Positions 8,468 to 17,356 of a DNA stretch of 58,849 nucleotides are shown piece by piece. Each line of letters starts with the position of its first letter. Position 1 is the stretch's first letter. Origin of the DNA: an uncultured Cellvibrio sp. (GTDB taxonomy: Bacteria > Pseudomonadota > Gammaproteobacteria > Pseudomonadales > Cellvibrionaceae); assembly GCA_946480695.1 (NCBI GenBank), contig CAMLKG010000030.1, positions 1-58,849 on the forward strand, read 5' to 3'. The translations under genes and the position numbers were made by a program. The notes beneath the pieces are model-generated. The model made no database searches, was not told the origin of the DNA, and saw nothing but the letters and a program-made list of their open reading frames with translations.

Positions 8468-9586
8468 ATGAGTCAAGCAATTATGCAAGTGTTTTCTTTT
8501 GCTTATGCCCGGCGTGAATTTATCGTCGCGGTTAGCCCCGCTACCGGGGAAGAAGTTGTCAAAGTGGATGGTGAAATCGTGTCCTGTTCACGCAATTTTA
8601 ATCCGGTTAGCGAACACCGGTTTGACCTGCCGGATTTGGGGGAGGTACGCATCGGGTTCCAAATGAATTTACCGATGTCCAGTGTGATTTATCAGCTCTG
8701 GGTGGGCGGTGTGCAGGTTTTGGGTGCGCAGGGCAGTTTGCAGGTGCAACAAGGGGATGCGGATATAACTGCAGGTGAGAATCCTGTAGTGCAGGAAACC
8801 TTGCCGCACGCGCAACCTGCCGCAAAAAATAATTCGTGGATTTCATTGGCGCTGGTCGCATTTAAATTATTAAAAACCGTTCAGGTGGTAAAGGTTGCGT
8901 TACTTGCAGCCTCCGTCGCGGTTTATAGCGTAATGTTTACCGTCGAATTCGCCTTGGCATTGATTGGTGTGTTGGTATTCCACGAATATGGCCATTTGCG
9001 CGCGATGAAAAAATGCGGTTTGCCAACCAAGGGGATGTATTTGATTCCGTTTGTTGGCGGTTTGGCTGTCGGCGATATGCCTAAATCGCGTTGGCAAGAC
9101 GTTTATATTTCTATGATGGGACCGGTATTCGGTTTAATCATGACACTGGTGTTTTATGTTTTCTATCTAATAACAGAAAGCCATTTTGCCGGTTTGGTTG
9201 CATCCACCAGTGCGCTATTAAATTTGTTTAACTTAATTCCCGTATATCCACTGGACGGTGGCCGTGTGGTGAAATCCCTGGTGTTTTCCGGGCGCAATTA
9301 TTTAGCCTTGATCGCGCTCTTGGGAATTTCCGCGTTGTGTTTTGTCCTTGCGTGGAAAATGGGGTTTTATTTCATTACCTTTTTTATAGTAATCGGGGTG
9401 ATTGATATAGTGGCGGGGTGGAGGGTTGGCCTTGCTGAAGACATTACGCCGCTTAATCGCTATGGCATCTGGTTTTCCGTGCTTTGGTACCTGGGTGTTG
9501 TTGCCGTGTTCCTCGGGATGATAGTGCTCATTGCACAGGACGCATTACCCGGTTCTGAAATTGCGATGAAAGTTTTGGCATCATAA
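8468..9586 (+). CDS. Site-2 protease family membrane metalloprotease (M50)
   Basis: Integral-membrane zinc protease of the M50 family, 372 residues. The zinc motif HEYGH is at residues 172-176 in VLVFHEYGHLRAMKK. The third ligand Asp263 lies in NLIPVYPLDGGRVVKS, the standard second M50 motif. About six membrane helices surround these sites. The N-terminal 110 residues are soluble and beta-rich with no recognised domain; they may be a sensing or regulatory part. The frame is open back to 8393, but the first in-frame ATG clear of cvfB coding sequence that gives a compact N-terminus is 8468; 8483 is possible. No PDZ domain is seen, so it is unlike RseP. The substrate is unknown. Confidence 0.85.
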   Translation: MSQAIMQVFSFAYARREFIVAVSPATGEEVVKVDGEIVSCSRNFNPVSEHRFDLPDLGEVRIGFQMNLPMSSVIYQLWVGGVQVLGAQGSLQVQQGDADITAGENPVVQETLPHAQPAAKNNSWISLALVAFKLLKTVQVVKVALLAASVAVYSVMFTVEFALALIGVLVFHEYGHLRAMKKCGLPTKGMYLIPFVGGLAVGDMPKSRWQDVYISMMGPVFGLIMTLVFYVFYLITESHFAGLVASTSALLNLFNLIPVYPLDGGRVVKSLVFSGRNYLALIALLGISALCFVLAWKMGFYFITFFIVIGVIDIVAGWRVGLAEDITPLNRYGIWFSVLWYLGVVAVFLGMIVLIAQDALPGSEIAMKVLAS

Positions 9587-9621
9587 TTTGCAAATTATAT
9601 TTCCTGGTCCAAAAAAATGAA

Positions 9622-9648
9622 AAGCCCATCGCAGGATGGGCTTTTTTT
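9622..9648 (+). terminator. Rho-independent terminator after M50 protease
   Basis: Stem AAGCCCATC / GATGGGCTT with loop GCAG, followed by a run of T residues. It starts 36 nt after the protease stop codon. Confidence 0.9.
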
Positions 9649-9765
9649 TGCGAGTGATAATTAGCAAACAGCGTTTCTGTTCTACACTGGAGCAAAGCCT
9701 TATTCATAGTCGATTCAAATAGAAAGAATCGATACTCCCCCAATAATTAAGAAAAGGAAACGCTT

Positions 9766-12726
9766 ATGCACACCAATCATTTTAGCTCATTGTTTGTTAA
9801 GCCCTCACGTAAAAAACTCCTGGCCGTTTTTATCAGTATTTGCGTTGGCGGATTTGCCTCTTCTACAGTGGCGCAAATAGGCAGTGCAAGTCTGGGCGGG
9901 GTTATAGAAACGCGCGACCAACCCTTGGCAGGTAAGGGGGTCAGCGTTATAAATACGGCAAATGGTTATACCGCCAGGACAATTACCAAAGCCGATGGCA
10001 GTTACGTTATTACCGGTTTATCGCCTGGTGAATATCGTATGGAAGTGGATGGTAAAAGCTTGCAGGGCCAGCAACCGATCAACCTGCGGGTCGGGCAAAA
10101 AGTTAATTTAAATATCGACCTGGAAAAAACCAGTCCGGAACAGCCGGTAGAGGAATTGCTGGTATTGGGGACCCAGGTGAATTACAACGTCGGCGGTGAG
10201 GTGGGAACCAACATTACGCTGGAGCAAATTGAAGCTTTGCCGCAGACAACGCGTAATTTTTTGGCGTTTGCGGATCTCGCTCCGGGGGTTCAATTTAATG
10301 AAGGCCAGGATGGCAGTACCAGCATCCAGGGCGGCGCGCAAAGCCCGAACGCGATTAATGTATTTATTGATGGCGTTGGACAAAAAAATTACGTTTTGCG
10401 CGGTGGCGTTAGTGGCCAGGATGCAAGTCGCGGTACACCCTTTCCGCAGTCAGCCATCGCGGAATATAAAGTTATTACGCAAAACTATTCCGCCGAATAT
10501 GACCAATTGAGCAGCGCGGCAATTGTGGCTGTGACCGCATCGGGTACCAATGAATTTAAGGGTGGCTTTTTCTATGACTATTCCGATGAAGGAATGCGTG
10601 AAAAAAATCCTAACGAATTAAAAGCGAATAAAAAAGTTCCCAGCCAGCAGATCCAGTATGGCGTAAACGCCGGTGGTCCTATCATCCAGGACAAACTGCA
10701 TTTCTTTGTGGCTTACGAAGGCAAGAGCAACCGTGATCCGCGCGATGTAGTTGTTGGCTCCGGTTACGATGTAACCCAATTGCCGGATGGGATTCGCGCG
10801 CAACTCGGCGGGGTTGGTGCAAGTTTTAAGGAAGATTTATGGTTCGGTAAACTCACTTATGTTGTTAACGATGAACAGAAAATAGAACTGACCGCCAAAT
10901 ATCGCGATGAAACGGAATTGACCGGTATCGGCGGGCAAAATGTTCTGGATTTCGGAACGGATAAAGATAATGAAGAAATGCGTTGGGTGTTGAGCCACAA
11001 CTGGCGCACTGAAAATTGGCTTAATGGCTTACGTTTCACTTACGAGGACTACACGTTCAACCCACGGCCACACACAATGGGTAATGGTACGATTTTATAT
11101 AACGCAGCGGATAAACTTGTGTTGAGCACCGGCGCCGGGCCGGATTATCAGGAAAAAAGCCAATCGGGTTGGGGTATGCAAGAAGATTTCACCTACCTCG
11201 CGCTGGAAAACCATCAAATTAAAACCGGATTTAAATATAAATCGGTGGAATTAACTTCCGCGGAACAGCAACCCTATAATCCGCAATACCGATACAACAT
11301 CGATTATTCCTGGACCCAACCTTATCGCGTCGATTGGGGGGCGCCACTTGCCGATATCGGCGATGGCACCGCACGCAGTGACAATGAACAAATAGGTATT
11401 TATATCCAGGATGATTGGAGTGCGACTGAGCGGTTGACAATCAATGTTGGTGTGCGTTGGGATTACGAAAAATCCGACGCTTACCTTGATTACCAAACCC
11501 CGGAAGCGGTAGTCACCGCGTTACGCAATTGGGATAACCTGGCCAATTCTAATATTAATGCGGAAGACTACATCAGTACCGGGAATAATCGCGATACGTT
11601 TACCGATGCGTGGCAGCCCCGTTTGGGTTTTAATTACGATATAGGCACAGATTACAACCTGGCCCTATTCGGCGGCGCCGGCCGTGCTTATGATCGAAAT
11701 CTTTTCGATAACCTGCAACTCGAAGCCACCAAGGCAACTTTTCCCACTTATAGTATTAATTTTGATTCTGAAGACCCGCAACATAATTGTGATCCGGCAA
11801 TTGAAACCAACTGCGTTACCTGGGACCCACGATATTTAACCCGCGACGGCTTGGCCGAATTGTTATATACGAACAGCGGCAGCGGGCGTGAGGTGTTTAT
11901 GGTAAACAATAAACTAAAAACCCCGTATTCGGATCAATTTAGTTTGGGGTTGCGCGGTATTCTGGGGGCGTGGGACGCGGAAATCAGTTTGTCGCATATC
12001 GAAAGCCACGACGGTTTTGTGTGGATGTTGATTAATCGCCGCCCCGACGGCAGTTTTTTTGAGCCGGGTGCAAGTTGGGGATCACCCTGGGGTTTTGGTA
12101 TCCCCGGATTCAGTAACGGCATGATTGGTATAAATGGGCTGGAATCCGAAGCGGATTCACTTTATATCAAACTGGATAAACCCAAGGCGGATGATTTTTG
12201 GGGTATGACCATCGCCTATACATTTACCGACGCGCAGGAAAATCGAAAATCCGGTGAGGTTTTTGCGTTGGATTATCCGGGTATGGATGATTATCCCTGG
12301 TTTGATTCGACCTCGGTGCCTGAGCATCGTTTGGTCATCGCTGCCTTATTTGATTTACCGGGTGGAGTGGATTTTTCCGCAAAATTAAATTTGGAAAGTG
12401 CGAAAACCTACATGGGGACAGACTGTCGCGCCGGCTGGAACGCGTGTACATACAATACCTTTAAACCCGATGACGACGGATTCCTTGGGTACAAACAATT
12501 GGACATCGCGTTCAGTAAACAAATTTCCACAAATGCCTGGGTCGAGGATAGCGCGTTGAATTTGCGTCTGGATATCCTTAACGTGACTAACGCGGTAAAC
12601 CACGGTGGTTATCAGGATTGGTTCGGTGGTGCGGGTGAAGGGCTACCGGAAAACTTCGCCCAGCCTAATGGAACCTTTGCCGGTCCACCGGTAACACTTA
12701 AATTAGGTGTGAGTTGGAATTGGTAA
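9766..12726 (+). CDS. TonB-dependent receptor with carboxypeptidase-regulatory-like N-terminal domain (Oar-like)
   Basis: Outer-membrane receptor, 986 residues, with AAGGAA upstream of the ATG. A signal peptide (hydrophobic core LLAVFISICVGGFASSTVA) is followed by a carboxypeptidase-regulatory-like domain at about 40-120 (SLGGVIETRDQPLAGKGVSV ... GSYVITGLSPGEYRM). Next come the TonB box region EELLVLGTQVNY and the plug (LPQTTRNFLAFADLAPGVQF). A large Oar-type barrel ends in LKLGVSWNW, with the terminal aromatic residue needed for Bam-dependent insertion. Oar-like receptors have been linked to peptide or protein uptake or export; the substrate here is unknown. A 7-nt-arm inverted repeat (9710-9732) lies in the leader. 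Confidence 0.92.
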   Translation: MHTNHFSSLFVKPSRKKLLAVFISICVGGFASSTVAQIGSASLGGVIETRDQPLAGKGVSVINTANGYTARTITKADGSYVITGLSPGEYRMEVDGKSLQGQQPINLRVGQKVNLNIDLEKTSPEQPVEELLVLGTQVNYNVGGEVGTNITLEQIEALPQTTRNFLAFADLAPGVQFNEGQDGSTSIQGGAQSPNAINVFIDGVGQKNYVLRGGVSGQDASRGTPFPQSAIAEYKVITQNYSAEYDQLSSAAIVAVTASGTNEFKGGFFYDYSDEGMREKNPNELKANKKVPSQQIQYGVNAGGPIIQDKLHFFVAYEGKSNRDPRDVVVGSGYDVTQLPDGIRAQLGGVGASFKEDLWFGKLTYVVNDEQKIELTAKYRDETELTGIGGQNVLDFGTDKDNEEMRWVLSHNWRTENWLNGLRFTYEDYTFNPRPHTMGNGTILYNAADKLVLSTGAGPDYQEKSQSGWGMQEDFTYLALENHQIKTGFKYKSVELTSAEQQPYNPQYRYNIDYSWTQPYRVDWGAPLADIGDGTARSDNEQIGIYIQDDWSATERLTINVGVRWDYEKSDAYLDYQTPEAVVTALRNWDNLANSNINAEDYISTGNNRDTFTDAWQPRLGFNYDIGTDYNLALFGGAGRAYDRNLFDNLQLEATKATFPTYSINFDSEDPQHNCDPAIETNCVTWDPRYLTRDGLAELLYTNSGSGREVFMVNNKLKTPYSDQFSLGLRGILGAWDAEISLSHIESHDGFVWMLINRRPDGSFFEPGASWGSPWGFGIPGFSNGMIGINGLESEADSLYIKLDKPKADDFWGMTIAYTFTDAQENRKSGEVFALDYPGMDDYPWFDSTSVPEHRLVIAALFDLPGGVDFSAKLNLESAKTYMGTDCRAGWNACTYNTFKPDDDGFLGYKQLDIAFSKQISTNAWVEDSALNLRLDILNVTNAVNHGGYQDWFGGAGEGLPENFAQPNGTFAGPPVTLKLGVSWNW

Positions 12727-12738
12727 ATTTAATTGGAG

Positions 12739-12764
12739 AATCCCCGGTGACCCCGGGGATTTTA
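12739..12764 (+). terminator. Rho-independent terminator after Oar-like receptor
   Basis: Stem AATCCCCGG / CCGGGGATT with a 5-nt loop, then TT and further T-rich sequence. It begins 13 nt after the stop codon. Confidence 0.75.
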
Positions 12765-12782
12765 ATTTCATTTTTTAATTGA

Positions 12783-13343
12783 TTATAAAAATGGATCATC
12801 CTCATCTGCAGGGAAGTAACGTTCTGCCGTAATAACCCCCGGATTGATTTTATGGGCCAGCAAATCATCCACATCCTGGTTTACCCGGGTTACTAACTCC
12901 AAAGCCTGGTCGCGATCCAGCGATTCCAATAAAGCATTGCCCCAAATAGAGACGTGGCGCAGGTAAATCGTGCGGGTATCGGATTTTTTGGCCCATTCGG
13001 CGGAAACCAAGCGGCCAATCCGATCAATTTTATGTTTAATTTCTTTAGCTTCGGTCGGGTCTTCAACCTGCTCCAACAGTTCGTTGGTCATTTTGGTCCA
13101 ACCTCGACTGTAAAGTTCCCATCCATTATAAAAGCGCACAATCCAGGTCATGTACTCCTGCTGGGTTTGGATTTCCCTATTGATTTCATCCGCTTCGTAA
13201 GCTTTCACAAAATAATTGCGGGGGGGCATTGTGTCCGGCCAATTTTCGTCGCGTACGAGTTTTTGGGTATTGCTACAAGCAAATAAACTGGAAACCAGCA
13301 TGGCTAATGCCAGTAAACGGAGAATAGGTGCGGTGTTCTGCAT
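12783..13343 (-). CDS. Predicted lipoprotein, unknown function
   Basis: A 186-residue protein starting MQNTAPILRLLALAM with a lipobox (SSLFAC, Cys23), so it is probably a lipid-anchored periplasmic or outer-membrane protein. A TTG at 13364 would add seven residues but shows no better ribosome-binding site. The mature part is mostly alpha-helical and charged (QEYMTWIVRFYNGWELYSRGW, then a helix around HKIDRIGRLVSAEW), ending in acidic DEDDPFL. I do not recognise the family. It is downstream of the DUF3300 gene on the same strand, with an inverted repeat between them. Confidence 0.75.
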   Translation of the reverse strand: MQNTAPILRLLALAMLVSSLFACSNTQKLVRDENWPDTMPPRNYFVKAYEADEINREIQTQQEYMTWIVRFYNGWELYSRGWTKMTNELLEQVEDPTEAKEIKHKIDRIGRLVSAEWAKKSDTRTIYLRHVSIWGNALLESLDRDQALELVTRVNQDVDDLLAHKINPGVITAERYFPADEDDPFL

Positions 13344-13468
13344 GGGTAGGTTTTTAACTCTCAATGGAAGGTTGTACGCAGTGTGGCGAAGGTTTGTTGC
13401 AATAGTATAAAAGCAGGTGCGGGAAAATAGACAGCGGCAAACAAAGGAAGATTCAGAATATTCTGTTG

Positions 13469-13499
13469 TAGCATCGGCAGTATTTTCCTGCCGATGCTA
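13469..13499. repeat. Perfect inverted repeat downstream of DUF3300 gene
   Basis: A 12-nt arm, TAGCATCGGCAG, and its exact complement CTGCCGATGCTA are separated by a 7-nt loop. It lies 16 nt past the DUF3300 stop. It forms a strong hairpin but has no T-run on either side, so it is a transcript-stabilising or weak termination structure rather than a classic terminator. Confidence 0.6.
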
Positions 13500-13514
13500 T
13501 AAGCAACTTGCGAA

Positions 13515-15089
13515 TCAGCGTTCGCGTCCGCCGCGGATTTCGCTGCGCTCGTTGCTGCCGCGAGTTTCACGTGCGCTGTTATCCCGGAACCTTTCCATGC
13601 GTTCTGCGCGTTGCTCTATTCGCGGTTGTCCGGCAGGTTGCGTCCGCTCCGCTCGTTCAATTCGCTGATGCTGGCGCTCCGGTATGTGTGATTCCTGGCG
13701 CTGGATTTGCGGGCGCTCGTAACGCCGCGTGTCCGTGCGTTCAATAGGTTGCGGGGGCAATCGTCCTTCAGTGCCGGTAGGATCCAACTGGCGAATATTG
13801 CTGCGATTTTCTGCGCTGTTTGGTTGGCGATTCCGCTCGCGGTTTTCTACATTCCCGCGCGGATTCGGAGGTGAGTTCAAACCCTCGTTACGTATAGCGC
13901 CCGGGATGCGTTCATTGCGATTGTTCATTCGTTCGCGCAACTGTTCGGCGCGTGGTTGCACGCGCCCGGTTTCAGTCGTAGCGCGATTGGTTGGCGTACT
14001 TATCTGGCCCGCCTGGCGGCGTTCCAGGCGTTGCTGGAATTCATCCGAGCGGCTTTGGCGCAAATCGCGGGCCTGGTTGGGCGCCAGGTTGGGGTTTCGG
14101 TTTGCGCGTTCGTCTCCGCGCCATTGCGAACGATCATTAACCCGGTTATCGCCACGCAAATTGGCGCGATAGGCCTGGGATTCGCGATAACTTTCCCGCG
14201 GGCTGTTAAAGCGCTCACGGGTGCGGCTGTCGTAATAGGCAACACCGCGCCGGTGCTCCGGGTTATGGCTCCAACGAGTCGCATTCACATGGCGTACCAC
14301 ACTGCGGCTGTTATAAAAACGATGTCCATGGTGATGGTGGTGATCCACTACATAAACCCGGCGCTCATGCCAATGACAACCGCTGAAATAAAAACGCGGG
14401 CCTATATAAACGCGCGGCCCCCAATAAAACCCGCTCACAAATACGTAGCTGCTGGGGTAATGCCAGTAAATGGGTGGATAATCCGGCCACCACCAACTGC
14501 CGTAAACCACGCGGGTATCGTACGCGGGGACATACACCACGCGCTCCACGCTCGGTTCAATCACAATGGTTTTCTCTTCACGAATCACGCGCACGTGCTC
14601 GACCTTATCCAGGTTGCCTGAGGCGTAAGCGCGGTTCCGCAATTTCTGGATGCTGTCCATCACACGTTCTTCATCGGCCAGGAATGCATCACCCAATTGT
14701 TGGGTCCAATCCAGGTCTTCACTCATCCGGCGCAGTACATCGGGGAAGGCGACCAGGGCTTTTACACTGGGATCCCAGTCGCGACCTTCAACCGCACTCA
14801 CCGCGTCATCACCTTTGTAGCGGGTATTGTTGCGCGCCCAACGGTCAGCTTCGACCACTTCGAGCGGATAGGTAGAAGCGATAAGGACATGGGATAAGAC
14901 TGCATCCGGATACAGTGCAATTGGCGCCAGGAGTGAATCCAGTTGCGCCTCACTGAAACTGGCTTGGGTTGCGGTGGTGCTATAAGTTGTGCGATCTACT
15001 GCCTGGCTGGAGGTGCAACCCACCACCAGTGGCAATAACAGGCCGATGGTTAACGCAAGTTTGCCGGGGCGTTGCAATAACTGGCTCAT
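13515..15089 (-). CDS. DUF3300 family lipoprotein with Arg-rich tail
   Basis: DUF3300 protein, 524 residues, function unknown. Residues 1-25 end in a lipobox (LVVGC, Cys25). The DUF3300 domain spans about 45-275 and includes LLAPIALYPDAVLSHVLIAS, NRAYASGNLD and the VPAYDTRVVYGSWWWPDYPP block, followed by a Tyr/Trp/His-rich stretch ending in a His run (VDHHHHHGHRF). From about residue 275 to the end the sequence is low in complexity and rich in Arg, Asn, Gln and Glu, probably disordered and strongly basic. The His cluster could bind metal, which is inference. It is divergent from minC. Confidence 0.9.
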   Translation of the reverse strand: MSQLLQRPGKLALTIGLLLPLVVGCTSSQAVDRTTYSTTATQASFSEAQLDSLLAPIALYPDAVLSHVLIASTYPLEVVEADRWARNNTRYKGDDAVSAVEGRDWDPSVKALVAFPDVLRRMSEDLDWTQQLGDAFLADEERVMDSIQKLRNRAYASGNLDKVEHVRVIREEKTIVIEPSVERVVYVPAYDTRVVYGSWWWPDYPPIYWHYPSSYVFVSGFYWGPRVYIGPRFYFSGCHWHERRVYVVDHHHHHGHRFYNSRSVVRHVNATRWSHNPEHRRGVAYYDSRTRERFNSPRESYRESQAYRANLRGDNRVNDRSQWRGDERANRNPNLAPNQARDLRQSRSDEFQQRLERRQAGQISTPTNRATTETGRVQPRAEQLRERMNNRNERIPGAIRNEGLNSPPNPRGNVENRERNRQPNSAENRSNIRQLDPTGTEGRLPPQPIERTDTRRYERPQIQRQESHIPERQHQRIERAERTQPAGQPRIEQRAERMERFRDNSARETRGSNERSEIRGGRER

Positions 15090-15251
15090 GATTTTCTCGC
15101 TGCGCTATGCGCTGGGTTAGGAAGACTTGTTGATCCCTTGGGCTGCCGGTCCAGGCATAAATTCCCGAGATTGGTCCATATATAGGCGCACGGCGCTTAA
15201 TGCTGGCTGAACTGATCGATCCGCCGGTTGGTTTTGCCGATCCGCTCTTGC

Positions 15252-15279
15252 TTGACTAATCGGGTGCCGAACCGATAAT
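15252..15279 (+). promoter_or_regulatory. Sigma-70 promoter for minCDE
   Basis: -35 TTGACT (15252-15257) and -10 GATAAT (15274-15279) with 16-nt spacing. The -10 ends 42 nt upstream of the minC start. Five of six bases match consensus in each box. Confidence 0.6.
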
Positions 15280-15321
15280 GGCGCACTTCCCTAAAATCGA
15301 CCTGCAATTCGAGATTCGCGC

Positions 15322-16080
15322 ATGATTGACGTTAATTTTCAGCTAAAAGGCAGCGCAATTACCGTAGTGGTGCTGGCTATCATTCGCTATGAACCCAAAA
15401 GCCTGGTGGATGAGCTGAAAGATAAAATCGCCCAGGCTCCCCAATTCTTTGTTAATTCCCCGGTACTTATTAACCTGGATCGCCTGGAGAACCCCGAAAC
15501 CCTGAAAAAAGTTGGGGATTTGCTGACAATTTGCCGTGAACTGGATTTACAACCACTAGGTTTTAGCGGCGTACCTGAGGTATTGTTAGCGTCAATCAGC
15601 AAGACCGGCTTGGCAATATTACCCACTCCGAATGAACGCGCGCTCAAGCTGCCCAAGCAGGAGGCAGCGCTATCCACAGAACCTGTAGTTGAACGGGTGG
15701 TGGAAACGGTGGTGGAAACTGTTATCGAAGAGCGGATCGTTCAGCGCCAGAGCAAGGTAATTACCCGCCCGGTGCGCTCTGGCCAGCAGATATATGCCGA
15801 GGGTGCGGACCTGATCGTACTTTCACAAGTCAGTGAAGGGGCAGAGGTGCTGGCCGACGGGCATATCCATATTTACGGCACCTTGCGTGGCCGGGCACTG
15901 GCCGGCGTCAGGGGCGATGAAACAGCGCGTATTTTTTGCCAGCAACTGGAGGCGGAACTGGTATCCGTTGCGGGTAATTTTGTATTGCAGGATTCCCTGC
16001 CCAAAGAATTATTGAAAAAACCGGCACAAATTTCCCTGAAAGGCGAAAAAGTGGTGGTTGAAGCGCTGGTCAGCAATTAG
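15322..16080 (+). CDS. minC: Septum site-determining protein MinC
   Basis: Inhibitor of FtsZ polymerisation that acts with MinD at the cell poles. 252 residues, slightly longer than the E. coli protein (231). The N-terminal domain (1-105) begins VNFQLKGSAITVVVL and antagonises FtsZ. A linker with repeated VVERVVETVVETVIEER (about 125-145) follows. The C-terminal beta-helix domain (about 150-252) has the conserved GAEVLADGHIHIYGTLRGRALAG segment that binds MinD and mediates dimerisation. First gene of minCDE. Confidence 0.97.
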   Translation: MIDVNFQLKGSAITVVVLAIIRYEPKSLVDELKDKIAQAPQFFVNSPVLINLDRLENPETLKKVGDLLTICRELDLQPLGFSGVPEVLLASISKTGLAILPTPNERALKLPKQEAALSTEPVVERVVETVVETVIEERIVQRQSKVITRPVRSGQQIYAEGADLIVLSQVSEGAEVLADGHIHIYGTLRGRALAGVRGDETARIFCQQLEAELVSVAGNFVLQDSLPKELLKKPAQISLKGEKVVVEALVSN

Positions 16081-16169
16081 CGGCTCGTCACTGGAAACAG
16101 ATTAGTAATCCTATTGCAAACTCATCATTAAAAAATTTGTTATTTATTTGTTATTTAAAGGAGCCTCCC

Positions 16170-16979
16170 TTGGCCAAGATTATTGTTGTCACTTCCGGTA
16201 AAGGTGGTGTTGGTAAAACGACTTCAAGCGCAGCAATCAGCACCGGTTTGGCCATGCGTGGCCATAAAACAGTGGTAATTGATTTTGACGTGGGCCTGCG
16301 AAACCTGGATTTGATTATGGGCTGCGAGCGCCGTGTGGTTTACGATTTTGTGAATGTTATTAAAGGTGAGTCCACACTCAACCAGGCGTTAATTAAAGAT
16401 AAGCGCACGGAAGGATTGTTTGTATTGCCCGCCTCGCAAACCCGCGATAAAGATGCACTGACTCGCGAAGGTGTGGAGACAGTGATCAACGAGTTATCCA
16501 AAGATTTTGATTATATTGTTTGCGACTCTCCCGCCGGTATTGAACAGGGTGCGTTGATGGCCTTGTATTTCGCAGATATCGCAATTGTAGTCACCAATCC
16601 GGAAGTTTCTTCGGTGCGCGACTCGGATCGTATCCTCGGAATCCTGCAAAGCAAATCCCGCCGCGCGGAGCAAAACCTGGAGCCCATCAAGGAACACCTG
16701 CTCCTGACCCGTTACAATCCGGTGCGCGTTGAGGCCGGCGAGATGCTCAGTGTGAACGATGTTGAAGAAATCCTCGCTATTCCGTTGCTGGGTGTGATTC
16801 CGGAATCAGAAGCGGTTTTGAAAGCTTCCAACCAGGGGACTCCGGTGATCCTGGACGAGGCGACCGCAGCGGGTCAAGCCTATAGCGACGCGGTAGACCG
16901 TTTGCTGGGTAAAGAAATTCCCCACCGCTTCCTGGAAGCGGAAAAGAAAAGTTTCCTGAAGCGTTTGCTGGGGGTGTAA
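16170..16979 (+). CDS. minD: Septum site-determining ATPase MinD (TTG start)
   Basis: Membrane-associated ATPase that recruits MinC and oscillates with MinE. The TTG at 16170 is chosen over the longer frame from 16137 because it gives M-AKIIVVTSGKGGVGKTT, the universal MinD N-terminus, and is preceded by AAAGGAG. 269 residues, matching the family. The deviant Walker A GKGGVGKTT is at 10-18 with signature Lys11 and Lys16. The switch-type segment VIDFDVGLRNLDLIMGCERR follows. The C-terminal amphipathic membrane-targeting helix is KKSFLKRLLGV. minE starts 3 nt later. Confidence 0.97.
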   Translation: MAKIIVVTSGKGGVGKTTSSAAISTGLAMRGHKTVVIDFDVGLRNLDLIMGCERRVVYDFVNVIKGESTLNQALIKDKRTEGLFVLPASQTRDKDALTREGVETVINELSKDFDYIVCDSPAGIEQGALMALYFADIAIVVTNPEVSSVRDSDRILGILQSKSRRAEQNLEPIKEHLLLTRYNPVRVEAGEMLSVNDVEEILAIPLLGVIPESEAVLKASNQGTPVILDEATAAGQAYSDAVDRLLGKEIPHRFLEAEKKSFLKRLLGV

Positions 16980-16982
16980 AGC

Positions 16983-17240
16983 GTGAGCATTCTGGATTTC
17001 CTTATCAAAAAACGCGCACCTTCCTCAGCTTCCGTGGCCAAGGAACGGTTGCAAATTATCGTGGCCCACGAACGCAACAAACGCAACCTGAGCCAACCGG
17101 ATTTCCTGCCGCAAATGCAGCAGGAAATTATCGCGGTGATTCGAAAATATATCCATATTGAATCAGACCAGGTAACGGTGAACCTGGATAACTCGGACAA
17201 TTGTTCGGTGTTGGAGTTAAACATCACCTTGCCGGATTAA
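16983..17240 (+). CDS. minE: Cell division topological specificity factor MinE (GTG start)
   Basis: Stimulates MinD ATPase and confines division inhibition to the poles. 85 residues, normal length. The N-terminal membrane-targeting/anti-MinCD helix begins [20 protein letters not shown]. The contact helix [11 protein letters not shown] is followed by the dimerisation domain with [16 protein letters not shown]. It starts with GTG, 3 nt downstream of the minD stop. Confidence 0.96.
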   Translation: MSILDFLIKKRAPSSASVAKERLQIIVAHERNKRNLSQPDFLPQMQQEIIAVIRKYIHIESDQVTVNLDNSDNCSVLELNITLPD

Positions 17241-17276
17241 TACAATGCTGTGCACTATAGGCAGTTACTGAAAGAG

Positions 17277-17306
17277 GGGATGCGCGATCTGCGTGTCCCT
17301 TTTTTA
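17277..17306 (+). terminator. Rho-independent terminator of minCDE
   Basis: Stem GGGATGCGC / GCGTGTCCC (with G-T pairs), loop GATCT, followed by seven T residues. It begins 37 nt after the minE stop. Confidence 0.8.
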
Positions 17307-17356
17307 TTGGATTATTTTAACTACAAAGTTCCTTAGCAATGAGGTCAGGAGTTGTT

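Noticed and set aside
13956..14621. 221-codon plus-strand frame opposite the DUF3300 gene
   Set aside because: Antisense shadow of a recognised lipoprotein gene with biased composition; no start context or domain.
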